A DNA stretch of 64,000 nucleotides from assembly GCF_000025965.1 (NCBI RefSeq), contig NC_006513.1, forward strand, positions 620,001 to 684,000. Direction: 5' to 3'. A program made the position numbers and the translations under genes. Below, in pieces: positions 9,991 to 17,763 of this stretch (positions are counted from its first letter, which is position 1; the number at the start of each line of letters is the position of its first letter). Source of the stretch: Aromatoleum aromaticum EbN1 (lineage in GTDB: Bacteria; Pseudomonadota; Gammaproteobacteria; Burkholderiales; Rhodocyclaceae). The notes beneath the pieces were generated by a model. That model was not told where the DNA came from and made no database searches. It saw only the letters and a program-made list of their open reading frames with translations.

Positions 9991-10695
9991 ATGCCGAGCA
10001 AACACACTCTTACTCATTTCGACACCGAACTGGAGTCCATCCGCAAGCGTCTGCTGGAAATGGGCGGCCTCGTCGCACAGCAGCTGAGCCGCGCGATCGA
10101 GGCGCTGAGCAGCGGGGACATGGCAACGATCGAAGCGGTCATCGAAGACGACCGACGCGTCAATGAAGAGGAAGTCGCGCTCGACGACGCCTGCATCCTG
10201 CTCATTGCACGGCACGGGCCCACAGCGGGCGACCTGCGCATGGTCATGACGATGATCCAGATGATCACCGACCTCGAACGGGTCGGCGACGAAGCGAAGA
10301 AAATTGCGAAGGCGGGCAGGCAGATCATCGGCTCCGACGTGGTTTTCGTGCCGAAAGTCGAACTGCGGCACGTCGCGGCGATGGTGATCGACATGCTGCA
10401 GCGCGCGCTCGACGCCTTCGCCCGCATGGATCCCTCGTCGTCGGCCGACATCGCCCGCCAGGACAAGGAAGTCGACGCGATCTTCAAAGGCATCATGCGC
10501 CAGCTGATCACCTACATGATGGAAGATCCGCGGCTCATCACGCGCGCGCTCGATGTGCTGTTCATCGCCAAATCGATCGAGCGGATCGGGGACCACGCCA
10601 AGAACGTGTCGGAATACGTGGTGTATATGGTCAGGGGCCGCGACGTGCGCCACGAAGGGATCGAAGCGCTGGAGCGCGAGTCCAGGGTCCGCTGA
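9991..10695 (+). CDS. phoU: Phosphate-specific transport system accessory protein PhoU
   Basis: Cytosolic regulator that links the Pst phosphate transporter to the PhoR/PhoB system. The 234-residue, all-helical product has the two-fold PhoU repeat with E-x3-D-type metal motifs (EAVIEDDRRVNEEE, ITDLERVGDEAKK and SIERIGDHAKN). ATG at 9991 is chosen because it follows a GGGGA stretch and starts the family's MPSKHT-type N terminus; an in-frame start at 9955 adds residues over the leader. No pst genes are adjacent, and I see no convincing Pho box upstream. Confidence 0.95.
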   Translation: MPSKHTLTHFDTELESIRKRLLEMGGLVAQQLSRAIEALSSGDMATIEAVIEDDRRVNEEEVALDDACILLIARHGPTAGDLRMVMTMIQMITDLERVGDEAKKIAKAGRQIIGSDVVFVPKVELRHVAAMVIDMLQRALDAFARMDPSSSADIARQDKEVDAIFKGIMRQLITYMMEDPRLITRALDVLFIAKSIERIGDHAKNVSEYVVYMVRGRDVRHEGIEALERESRVR

Positions 10696-10712
10696 CGGGG
10701 CTGCTGCGGCCG

Positions 10713-10748
10713 GAAAAGCGAAGGGATGACCCGCAGGTCATCCCTTCG
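10713..10748 (-). terminator. Strong terminator between phoU and yggX
   Basis: A perfect 13-bp stem (10719-10731 with 10736-10748) closes on a CGCA loop. On the minus strand it is followed by CTTTTCC, so it best serves the leftward yggX transcript. It could also stop the rightward phoU message, though that side is T-poor. Confidence 0.75.
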
Positions 10749-10777
10749 TCGTTCGCACCCGCGGCATGCGCCGGGAT

Positions 10778-11050
10778 TTACTGTGCGGGAGGAACGTAGC
10801 CGCCGACCTGGTCCGCACCACCGCCGAAGAAATGCTTTTCCATCTGTTCGGCGAGGTACTTCCGTGCCCGCGCATCCATCAGGTTGAGGCGATTTTCATT
10901 GATCAGCATGGTCTGGTACTTCACCCACTGCTGCCAGGCTTCCTTGGACACATTCTCGAAAATGCGCTTGCCCAGCGCGCCCGGCACCGGCGGCAGGTCC
11001 AGCCCTTCCGCTTCGCGCCCAAGCTTGATGCAATTGACCATACGGGCCAT
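10778..11050 (-). CDS. yggX: Probable Fe(2+)-trafficking protein YggX
   Basis: Small cytosolic protein that protects iron-sulfur clusters and oxidant-sensitive iron. The 90-residue product begins [18 protein letters not shown] and contains [16 protein letters not shown], both standard YggX motifs, with the conserved cysteine C7. It is convergent with phoU, separated by a 13-bp terminator stem. The diguanylate cyclase stop is 3 bases upstream, so yggX is probably the last gene of an argA-cyclase-yggX transcript. Confidence 0.95.
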   Translation of the reverse strand: MARMVNCIKLGREAEGLDLPPVPGALGKRIFENVSKEAWQQWVKYQTMLINENRLNLMDARARKYLAEQMEKHFFGGGADQVGGYVPPAQ

Positions 11051-11053
11051 CGT

Positions 11054-12781
11054 TCAATCCCCTCTGCAAATGGGTTCATCGGATTCTGAAGACGCCATTC
11101 TATCGGATTCGTGCGCTTCACTCCTGGCCAGCGTCCATCTGTTGCGGCCACGATTCTTCGAGCAGTACATCGCCTGATCGGCAATCGCGATGAGCTGTTC
11201 CGGGTTGTCCGCGTGCTGCGGGAACAGCGCGATCCCGAGGCTCGCGGTGAGGTTCATGGACCGTCCCTCGAATTCGAAGCGCTGCGTCTCGATGACTTCG
11301 AGGATGCGGCGGGCGAGCTCGCACAGATCGCGCTCTTCGGCATCGGGCACCAGCACGCCGAATTCGTCGCCGCCGAGGCGGAAGAACATCTCGTTGCGCC
11401 GGATCACGCCCGCGACGGCCCGGGAGAGACCGACGAGCACCGCATCGCCCGCCTGGTGACCGAACTCGTCGTTGATCGGCTTGAAACCGTCGAGGTCGAT
11501 CGCGATCAGTCCGACACGGACCTGATGGCGGGTCGCTTCGGCCAGCAGGCGATTCAGCTCCTCGTGGAAACGCCGCCGGTTGAAAAGGTTCGTCAGCGGA
11601 TCGCGCTCGGCCAGTTCCACCATCTTCCGGGCGATCTTTCGCTCTTCGGTGACATCCTCGTAGATCCACACCCGCCCGATCCAGCGCTGGCCCTCGGCCG
11701 ACTCCACGACCGTGGACACGTCGGTGACGATGCGTCCGTCGCACAGGCCGATCTCGTGCGTTTCGCTGACACCATGCATCTGCAGCACGCCGGCGATGTG
11801 TTCGAAATACGCTTCGGGCTGCTCGATCAACGGAGCCACGCGACTTTGCAGCACCACGTCGCGCATCCCGATGAGGTTCTCGTCGGGCTCGAACCCCCAG
11901 ATGTCGAGCATCGCACGGTTGTAGTAGAGGACCCGGTGGTCGCGGTCCATGAACAGAATGCCGAGGCGGATCACGTTGAGCAGTGCCGAAAGGCGCTGGC
12001 GCTCATCGTTGCTGCGGGCCAGATAGCGTTCACGAAGCGCCTGCGCGCGACGCAGCTCGGTCACGGTCTCGAGCAGTTTGTATTCAGTTTCCTTGCGCGC
12101 CTGGATGTCCTCCGCCGACATCCGCAAACCTGCCGGATGAGTGGAATCGTCGCCGAGCCGCCGCCAGTGGCATGCGACCCAACAGATGCGCCCGTCGGCA
12201 CGCATCAGGCGCATCTCGAAATTCGCGGGTGGGCCGCCCTCGGCGACTTTCCGCGCCGTGCGCAAACAATAATTGCGGTCCGACTCATGCACGAGGAACG
12301 CGATCGCATCGGGCGCTGCGAGGCATTCGGCAGGCGTGCGGCCGGTGATGCGGTGGATCGACGGGCTGATCCAGACGAGGCGCCCGCCGACATCGAACAG
12401 CGCCTCCAGTCCATACACGCCTTCGGCAACCTCCCGCAGCCGCCGCACCTCGTCGGAGACGGCGTCGATACGTGCGAGGGCATCCTGCGGCTGAACCTCC
12501 CGTGAAAGCGCGAGCGGAATCGCTGCGTCGGCATCGAGCCGGTCGAGCCGCGCCGCGATCTCGATATTGCCCTGCTCCCTTTCGCGCCCCCGGCGCAGCC
12601 TGTCGCAGCGCACGGCTGCCCCAGCCAGCAGGCCGATTACGGCGATCGTGATCACCGCCGCAAGGCGCGCGCCCTCGGCCCCGACATACTTTCCGATTCC
12701 GACTGCGAACGCAGCAAGCATCGCGGCGACCATGCCGGCGAGCACCGGAACCAGCTTTGCGCTGCCCTCTTCGCCGCTCAA
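11054..12781 (-). CDS. Membrane-bound PAS-PAS-GGDEF diguanylate cyclase
   Basis: Predicted to make cyclic di-GMP from two GTP. The 575-residue product has two membrane helices (about 10-31 and 36-57), a first PAS domain (about 120-230), a second (about 270-390) and a GGDEF domain at the C terminus with an intact RLGGDEFGVL active site. The inhibitory-site position reads RRNE rather than RxxD, so product inhibition may be weakened. TTG at 12781 is chosen because AGGAGG lies 8 bases upstream; ATG at 12799 is the alternative. A 22-codon ORF bridges argA and this start. Confidence 0.9.
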   Translation of the reverse strand: MSGEEGSAKLVPVLAGMVAAMLAAFAVGIGKYVGAEGARLAAVITIAVIGLLAGAAVRCDRLRRGREREQGNIEIAARLDRLDADAAIPLALSREVQPQDALARIDAVSDEVRRLREVAEGVYGLEALFDVGGRLVWISPSIHRITGRTPAECLAAPDAIAFLVHESDRNYCLRTARKVAEGGPPANFEMRLMRADGRICWVACHWRRLGDDSTHPAGLRMSAEDIQARKETEYKLLETVTELRRAQALRERYLARSNDERQRLSALLNVIRLGILFMDRDHRVLYYNRAMLDIWGFEPDENLIGMRDVVLQSRVAPLIEQPEAYFEHIAGVLQMHGVSETHEIGLCDGRIVTDVSTVVESAEGQRWIGRVWIYEDVTEERKIARKMVELAERDPLTNLFNRRRFHEELNRLLAEATRHQVRVGLIAIDLDGFKPINDEFGHQAGDAVLVGLSRAVAGVIRRNEMFFRLGGDEFGVLVPDAEERDLCELARRILEVIETQRFEFEGRSMNLTASLGIALFPQHADNPEQLIAIADQAMYCSKNRGRNRWTLARSEAHESDRMASSESDEPICRGD

Positions 12782-12846
12782 TTCGTCGCCTCCTCGCATA
12801 CTGCGAGAGACCTCTTTGCGGCAGGCAATACCTCGCGAATGCTCAT
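12778..12846 (-). CDS. Possible 22-codon bridging ORF between argA and the cyclase
   Basis: ATG at 12846 overlaps the argA stop as ATGA, and this short frame ends in a TGA that overlaps the preferred cyclase TTG as TTGA. It encodes MSIREVLPAAKRSLAV and six more residues. The double stop/start overlap would suit translational coupling from argA to the cyclase. It may simply be chance: no conservation was tested, and the peptide resembles nothing I know. Confidence 0.3.
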   Translation of the reverse strand: MSIREVLPAAKRSLAVCEEATN

Positions 12847-14198
12847 AGCGGCTTCGTGAACACCTTGGAGCGGCGCTGGTAGTTGTACAGTTCACGCTTC
12901 TGCCGCGGCAGGGCGTCCGGCCCGATCTCGCTGAAGCCGCGCTCGCGGAACCAGTGCGCGGTGCGCGTGGTCAGCACGAACAGCCGCTCGAGGCGCTGCG
13001 CGCGCGCGCGCTGCTCGATCCTTCGCAGCAGCTGGTCGCCCAGCCCCGCCCGCCGGTACTCGGGAGTCACTGCAAGGCAGGCGAGTTCGGCGGCACGTTC
13101 GTCGCTGAACGGGTACAGCGCGGCGCACCCCACGAGCACTCCGTCGTGTTCGACGACAGTGAAGCGGTCGATTTCCTGTTCCAGCAGCTCGCGGCCCCGC
13201 CGCACCAGCGTGCCGTCCGTTTCCATCGGCGAGATCAGGGCGACCAGCGCGGCGACGTCCTCGACGGTGGCTTCGCGCAAGCGGAACAGCGGGTCGCGCG
13301 ACACGATGGTGCCGACACCGGCGTGCGTGAAAAACTCCAGCAGCAGGCCGCCGTCCTTGTCATGGTCGATCAGATGGACGCGCGCGACGCCGCGGCGCAC
13401 GGCGCGGATCGCACAGGGCAGGTAGAGATCGAGATCCTCGGTCAACCCTTCGCCGGCGTTGAACATGCGCTCGGCTTCGTCCGCGGTAACGGAATCGATC
13501 AGATGCTGGTCCGCATCCAGCAGTCCCGGCGCGTCGCACAGGTAGATGAGCTTTTCGGCGTGGACCGCTATCGCGACCGCTTCCGCAACTTCCTCCATCG
13601 CCAGATTGAAAATCTCTCCCGCCGGCGACACGCCCAGCGGAGTGATCAGCACGACGTTCTGCTGATCGAGGTCGGCGTTGATTTCCTCGGCGATGATCTT
13701 GCGCACCGCCCCCGTATACAGGTAATCAACGCCCTCGACGACGCCGACCGGACGCGCCGTGATGAAGTTGCCGCCAGTGATGCGCATGTAGCTGCCCGCC
13801 ATCGGCGTGTTCGGCAGCCCTTGGGACAGCAGCGCTTCGACTTCGATACGGGTCACCGCCATCGCCGCCTTGACGCATTCAAGCGCGTCGGCGTCGGTCA
13901 CCCGCAGACCGTTGTGGTAGCGCGGCTCGAGACCGCGGCGCGCCAGTTCGGCATCGATCTGGGGACGCGCGCCATGCACGAGGACGAGGCGAATCCCGAG
14001 CGCCGCCAGCAGGTTGCAGTCGTATGCAAGACTTTGCGCGCGGACGCCGGCCGCGACCTCGCCGCCGAAACCGATCACGAACGTCCGGCCGCGAAAGGCG
14101 TGGATGTAGGGGGCCGCCCCACGCACCCAGGCGACGAACTGGTCGGTGGTCGCAGGGACTTCGGTTGCGGCACGGGAAGGAGTGGGTTGCCCGTTCAA
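12843..14198 (-). CDS. argA: Amino-acid N-acetyltransferase (N-acetylglutamate synthase)
   Basis: First step of arginine synthesis, acetyl-CoA plus glutamate. The product has an N-terminal amino-acid-kinase-like domain (FGGEV, LVHGARPQID, GNFITARP) that binds arginine for feedback control, and a C-terminal GNAT acetyltransferase domain (LAVTPEYRRAGLGDQLLRRI). The start is uncertain: TTG at 14198 gives 451 residues, GTG at 14267 gives 474 but overlaps a TAGAAT element that could be the promoter. Its stop overlaps the ATG of a 22-codon ORF leading into the cyclase gene. Confidence 0.93.
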   Translation of the reverse strand: MNGQPTPSRAATEVPATTDQFVAWVRGAAPYIHAFRGRTFVIGFGGEVAAGVRAQSLAYDCNLLAALGIRLVLVHGARPQIDAELARRGLEPRYHNGLRVTDADALECVKAAMAVTRIEVEALLSQGLPNTPMAGSYMRITGGNFITARPVGVVEGVDYLYTGAVRKIIAEEINADLDQQNVVLITPLGVSPAGEIFNLAMEEVAEAVAIAVHAEKLIYLCDAPGLLDADQHLIDSVTADEAERMFNAGEGLTEDLDLYLPCAIRAVRRGVARVHLIDHDKDGGLLLEFFTHAGVGTIVSRDPLFRLREATVEDVAALVALISPMETDGTLVRRGRELLEQEIDRFTVVEHDGVLVGCAALYPFSDERAAELACLAVTPEYRRAGLGDQLLRRIEQRARAQRLERLFVLTTRTAHWFRERGFSEIGPDALPRQKRELYNYQRRSKVFTKPL

Positions 14199-14485
14199 GC
14201 GATCACCGTCAGGAGTCTTTGAGCTGTACGCGCCGCCAAAACGAGGCACGGAGCCCGAAAACCTCACATTCTAACGAAACAGGGACGCTGCGCATGCGCT
14301 TACCATGTGCCGAAACGCAAAACGTCGTTTCCCAGCTCCATTTCAAGCCCTGCGCAGAAAGTTGGCAACACTTTGATACGGGCAAACTCCGCTCGAACAG
14401 CGGGCAACTGCGGCGCCACCACGTCGTACTCGGCGTTGTCGATCCTGTGGCCGAGCTCAGCCGAGTCGCACGCGCCCGTCCAGCT

Positions 14486-15211
14486 TCAGAAATCGCCCCA
14501 CAGCGCCTGTAGCGCGGCGACCGCAGCGAGCCCGGCCGTCTCGGTGCGCAGCACCCGCGGCCCGAGTCCGACCGGAACACACCCCGCGGCCCGGCACATC
14601 GCGAGTTCCTCGTCCGACCAGCCGCCTTCGGGGCCGACGAGCAGGTGCAGCGCGGCATCGGGGCGGGCGAGCGACGCCAGGCGCCGGCCCTCGACCGGGG
14701 TCAACACGAGTCTCGACCCCACTGCGGCGCTGGCGAGATACTCGCGCAGCCCGGTGATCGGCTCGATCTCCGGCACGCGATTGCGCCCGCTCTGCTCGCA
14801 CGCCGAGATCGCCACCTGGCGCCAGTGCGCGACACGCTTGTGCGCACGCTCGCCCGACAGCTTCAGCACGCAACGCTCGGCCTGCAGCGGGACGAGCGCC
14901 GAGGTGCCCAGCTCGACGGCCTTCTGCACGATCCAGTCCATCTTCTCGCCGCTCGCGAGCGCCTGCACCAGCACCAGCGACAGCGGCGACTCGCGTTCCA
15001 GCGCGTGGTATTCGTCGCGTACCGCGAGGGCGTCCCGGCCGCGCACTTGCAGCCGGGCGGCCAGCTCTCCACCGCGTCCGTCGAACAGCACCAGCGGGTC
15101 GCCGTCGCGCAGGCGCAGCACGCGCAAGGCGTGGTGCGCGAGCGCGTCCGGCAGTTCGATTTCGCCCGAATCGGGCAACGGGCAAGGAAAAAAGAAGCGA
15201 GAAATCATCAT
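14486..15211 (-). CDS. rsmE: 16S rRNA (uracil(1498)-N(3))-methyltransferase
   Basis: SPOUT-family enzyme that methylates N3 of U1498 in 16S rRNA. The 241-residue product has the N-terminal PUA-like part (HALRVLRLRDGDPLVLFDG) and the C-terminal knot with LLVGPEGGWSDEE and LGPRVLRTETAGLA, both RsmE signatures. Two consecutive ATGs (15211, 15208) are possible starts. There is no Shine-Dalgarno; instead TATAAT lies 4 bases before the first ATG, placing a likely transcript start at the second, so translation may be leaderless. It is divergent from the thioredoxin-fold gene. Confidence 0.95.
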   Translation of the reverse strand: MMISRFFFPCPLPDSGEIELPDALAHHALRVLRLRDGDPLVLFDGRGGELAARLQVRGRDALAVRDEYHALERESPLSLVLVQALASGEKMDWIVQKAVELGTSALVPLQAERCVLKLSGERAHKRVAHWRQVAISACEQSGRNRVPEIEPITGLREYLASAAVGSRLVLTPVEGRRLASLARPDAALHLLVGPEGGWSDEELAMCRAAGCVPVGLGPRVLRTETAGLAAVAALQALWGDF

Positions 15212-15214
15212 GCT

Positions 15215-15220
15215 ATTATA
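15215..15220 (-). promoter_or_regulatory. TATAAT -10 element for rsmE
   Basis: On the minus strand TATAAT occupies 15220-15215. Seven bases further is A15208, the first base of the second ATG of rsmE. The -35 region is poor (CTCCGG-like), so the promoter is a prediction from the perfect -10 box alone. Confidence 0.45.
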
Positions 15221-15250
15221 AGGAAACCCTTGTCTTTCCGGAGCTTCTCG

Positions 15251-15808
15251 ATGGTCGCAACGACAACTCCGCTGTGCAATTTCGGCTGGCCGGCGCCGGA
15301 CTTCGACCTGCCCGGCGTCGACGGCAAGCGTCATACGCCTGCGTCGGCGCGCGGGCCCAACGGCCTGCTGGTGATGTTCATCTGCAATCACTGCCCGTAC
15401 GTGAAAGCCGTCATCGACAAGATCATCCGCGACGCGCGCGAGCTGGCAGAGCACGGTATCGGCAGCATCGCGATCATGGCGAACGATCCGGCCGACTATC
15501 CGGAAGACTCGTGGGACAACATGGTGCGCATCGCCCGCGACCTCGACTTTCCGTTTCCGTACGTGCTCGACGCGACGCAGGCGGTCGCGAAAGCGTACGG
15601 CGCGGTGTGCACGCCGGATTTCTTCGGCTTCAACAGCCGGCTCGAGCTGCAGTACCGCGGCCGCCTCGACGCATCGGGCCGCGGCCCGACGCCTGCCGGG
15701 GCGCGCCGCGAGCTCTTCGACGCGATGCTGCAGGTCGCGCGCTCCGGCGAAGGGCCGCGCGAGCAGAGCCCGAGCATCGGCTGTTCGATCAAATGGCGGG
15801 AGGCGTGA
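15251..15808 (+). CDS. Thioredoxin-fold protein with a CNHCPYV active site (peroxiredoxin-like)
   Basis: The 185-residue product begins with an AhpC/TSA-like segment (APDFDLPGVDGK) and carries FICNHCPYVKAVIDK, with redox cysteines C45 and C48. This CNHCPYV motif marks a widespread family of cytosolic thioredoxin-like proteins of unproven substrate. There is no signal peptide, so a cytosolic role is likely. GGAG lies 7 bases before the ATG. The inositol monophosphatase-like gene begins 1 base after the stop. Confidence 0.88.
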   Translation: MVATTTPLCNFGWPAPDFDLPGVDGKRHTPASARGPNGLLVMFICNHCPYVKAVIDKIIRDARELAEHGIGSIAIMANDPADYPEDSWDNMVRIARDLDFPFPYVLDATQAVAKAYGAVCTPDFFGFNSRLELQYRGRLDASGRGPTPAGARRELFDAMLQVARSGEGPREQSPSIGCSIKWREA

Positions 15809-15809
15809 C

Positions 15810-16619
15810 ATGTCGACTGTCGGGCAACGACTCGCCTGTGCCCGTGCGCTCGAATCGGTCGTGCGCGACATCGCCCGCGAAGTCATCCTGCCGCGCTATC
15901 TGAAGACCGCGCGCAATCGCAAGCCGGACGGGTCGCTGTTCACCGAAGCCGATCTCGAATCGCAGGACCGCTTCATCGAAGCGCTGCCCCGCCTGCTGCC
16001 CGGCCCCGTGCTCGGCGAGGAAATGAGCGGCGAAGAGCAGGCCCACCTGTGGAGCAGCGGGCGGGCCGGCATGTGGTGCATCGATCCGATCGACGGCACC
16101 ACCAACTTCGCCAACGGCATTCCGTTCTTCGCGGTGTCGATCGCGTATCTCGTCGAACAGGAAACCCGCTTCGGCGTCGTCTATAACCCGGTCACCGACG
16201 AATCGTTCTACGCCGCGAAAGGCGCCGGTGCGTTCCTCAACGGCGTGGAACTCCCCCTCCGCCCTGCTGCGCCGCGCCTGCACGACGCGGTCGCCGGCAT
16301 CGATTTCAAGCGCATCAGCCATCACCTCGGCGACGAACTCGCGGTGCGGCCGCCGTATTTCTCGCAGCGCAACTTCGGCTCGAGCGCGCTCGAATGGTGT
16401 TTCGTCGCCGCCGGTCGGCTCGACGTCTATCTGCACGGCGGGCAGATGCTGTGGGACTACGCGGCGGGCCGGCTGATCCTGGCCGAGGCCGGCGGGGAGG
16501 CGGCGGCGCTCGACGGCGGGTCGCTGATGGCGGGGCCGGCGATCAAGCGCGGCATCATCGCCGCGGCCAATCCGACGCTGTTTCTCGAGTGGCGCAACTG
16601 GGTGGCCGCGCACTCCTGA
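15810..16619 (+). CDS. Inositol monophosphatase-family phosphatase
   Basis: Metal-dependent phosphatase of the lithium-sensitive FIG/IMPase/CysQ superfamily. The 269-residue product shows the metal-binding GEE (69-71), the signature WCIDPIDGTTNF (89-100, with D92 and D95) and a C-terminal MLWDYAAGRLILAEAGG motif. Substrate cannot be told from sequence; family members hydrolyse inositol phosphates, histidinol phosphate, fructose 1,6-bisphosphate or PAP. Its position just before prk makes a sugar bisphosphatase worth considering, but that is inference from context only. Confidence 0.88.
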   Translation: MSTVGQRLACARALESVVRDIAREVILPRYLKTARNRKPDGSLFTEADLESQDRFIEALPRLLPGPVLGEEMSGEEQAHLWSSGRAGMWCIDPIDGTTNFANGIPFFAVSIAYLVEQETRFGVVYNPVTDESFYAAKGAGAFLNGVELPLRPAAPRLHDAVAGIDFKRISHHLGDELAVRPPYFSQRNFGSSALEWCFVAAGRLDVYLHGGQMLWDYAAGRLILAEAGGEAAALDGGSLMAGPAIKRGIIAAANPTLFLEWRNWVAAHS

Positions 16620-16743
16620 CCTTCCCGACCGGGCTCGTCGGGCTTCCGGGCGGCAGCTTCGCCCCGCGCCGCAAACCTCACCGCTTTCACGATCACCGCT
16701 TTCAAGATCACATTTCCCACGAACCTGCCCGCGGAACTTCGCC

Positions 16744-17619
16744 ATGTCCATGAAACATCCGATCATCGCCGTGACCGGCTCCTCCGGCGCCGGCACGACC
16801 ACGGTGAAACATACGTTCGCCGCGATCTTCCACCGCGAGCGCGTCAACGCCGCGATCGTCGAAGGCGACAGTTTCCACCGCTACACGCGCAACGAGATGA
16901 ACCGCCTGATCGAGGATGCGGAACGGATCGGGCAGCGCGGCATCAGCCATTTCGGGCCGGAAGCGAACCTCTTCGAAGAGCTCGAGAACCTGTTCCGCGC
17001 CTACGGCGAATCGGCGACCGGCCGCAACCGCTCGTACATCCACAACGAGGAGGAATCGGCGCGCCTCGGGCTGGCGATCGGCACTTTCACCGAATGGGAA
17101 GACCTTCCCGTCGGCACCGACTGCCTGTTCTACGAGGGGCTGCACGGCGGTGTCGTCGCCGACAAGGTGGATGTCGCGCGGCACGTCGATCTGCTGATCG
17201 GCGTCGCCCCGGCGATCAACCTCGAATGGATCCAGAAGCTGCACCGCGACACGAAGATTCGCGGCTACTCGATGGAAGCCGTGCAGGACACGATCCTGCG
17301 CCGCATGCACGACTACGTCCATTACATCGTGCCGCAGTTCTCGCTCACGCACATCAACTTCCAGCGCATCCCGATCGTCGACACGTCGAATCCGTTCATC
17401 GCGCGCGATGTGCCCACGCTCGACGAATCGATGGTCGTGATCCGCTTCAAGGACCCGCGCGGCGTCGATTTTCCCTATCTGCTGCGCATGATTCACGAGT
17501 CGCAGATGTCACGGGCGAACTCGATCGTGATCCCGGGCGGCAAGATGGACCTCGCGATGCAGCTGATCCTGACACCGCTGATCTGGAAGCTGATGGAACG
17601 CCGGCGGCAGTGGGTGTAG
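16744..17619 (+). CDS. prk: Phosphoribulokinase
   Basis: Phosphorylates ribulose 5-phosphate to ribulose 1,5-bisphosphate, the substrate of RuBisCO. The 291-residue product is the proteobacterial octameric type: P-loop GSSGAGTTTVK (12-22), EGDSFHRYTR, LFYEGLHGG and HYIVPQFSLTHINFQR. It heads a block of tkt, gap, pgk, pyk and fba, which supply the rest of the carbon-reduction reactions. No RuBisCO or cbbR gene is in the window, so whether a full Calvin cycle exists cannot be decided here. Confidence 0.94.
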   Translation: MSMKHPIIAVTGSSGAGTTTVKHTFAAIFHRERVNAAIVEGDSFHRYTRNEMNRLIEDAERIGQRGISHFGPEANLFEELENLFRAYGESATGRNRSYIHNEEESARLGLAIGTFTEWEDLPVGTDCLFYEGLHGGVVADKVDVARHVDLLIGVAPAINLEWIQKLHRDTKIRGYSMEAVQDTILRRMHDYVHYIVPQFSLTHINFQRIPIVDTSNPFIARDVPTLDESMVVIRFKDPRGVDFPYLLRMIHESQMSRANSIVIPGGKMDLAMQLILTPLIWKLMERRRQWV

Positions 17620-17641
17620 GCCCGCGCCGCCCCGTCAGGCG

Positions 17642-17660
17642 GCGGCAATAGCGTTGCCGC
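17642..17660. repeat. Inverted repeat between prk and tkt
   Basis: GCGGCAA (17642-17648) and TTGCCGC (17654-17660) form a perfect 7-bp inverted repeat with a 5-base spacer. No T run follows on either strand, so it is not a classical terminator. It could be a regulator site or a chance GC-rich hairpin. Confidence 0.35.
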
Positions 17661-17763
17661 GCCAGACACTTATCCGTTTTGCAGCGCAGCAGGCCCTACC
17701 CCATTGCCGTCGTTTTCGGCGATAATTCCGCTTTTTCCAAGCCGTCACAGGCCAGAGAAAGCC

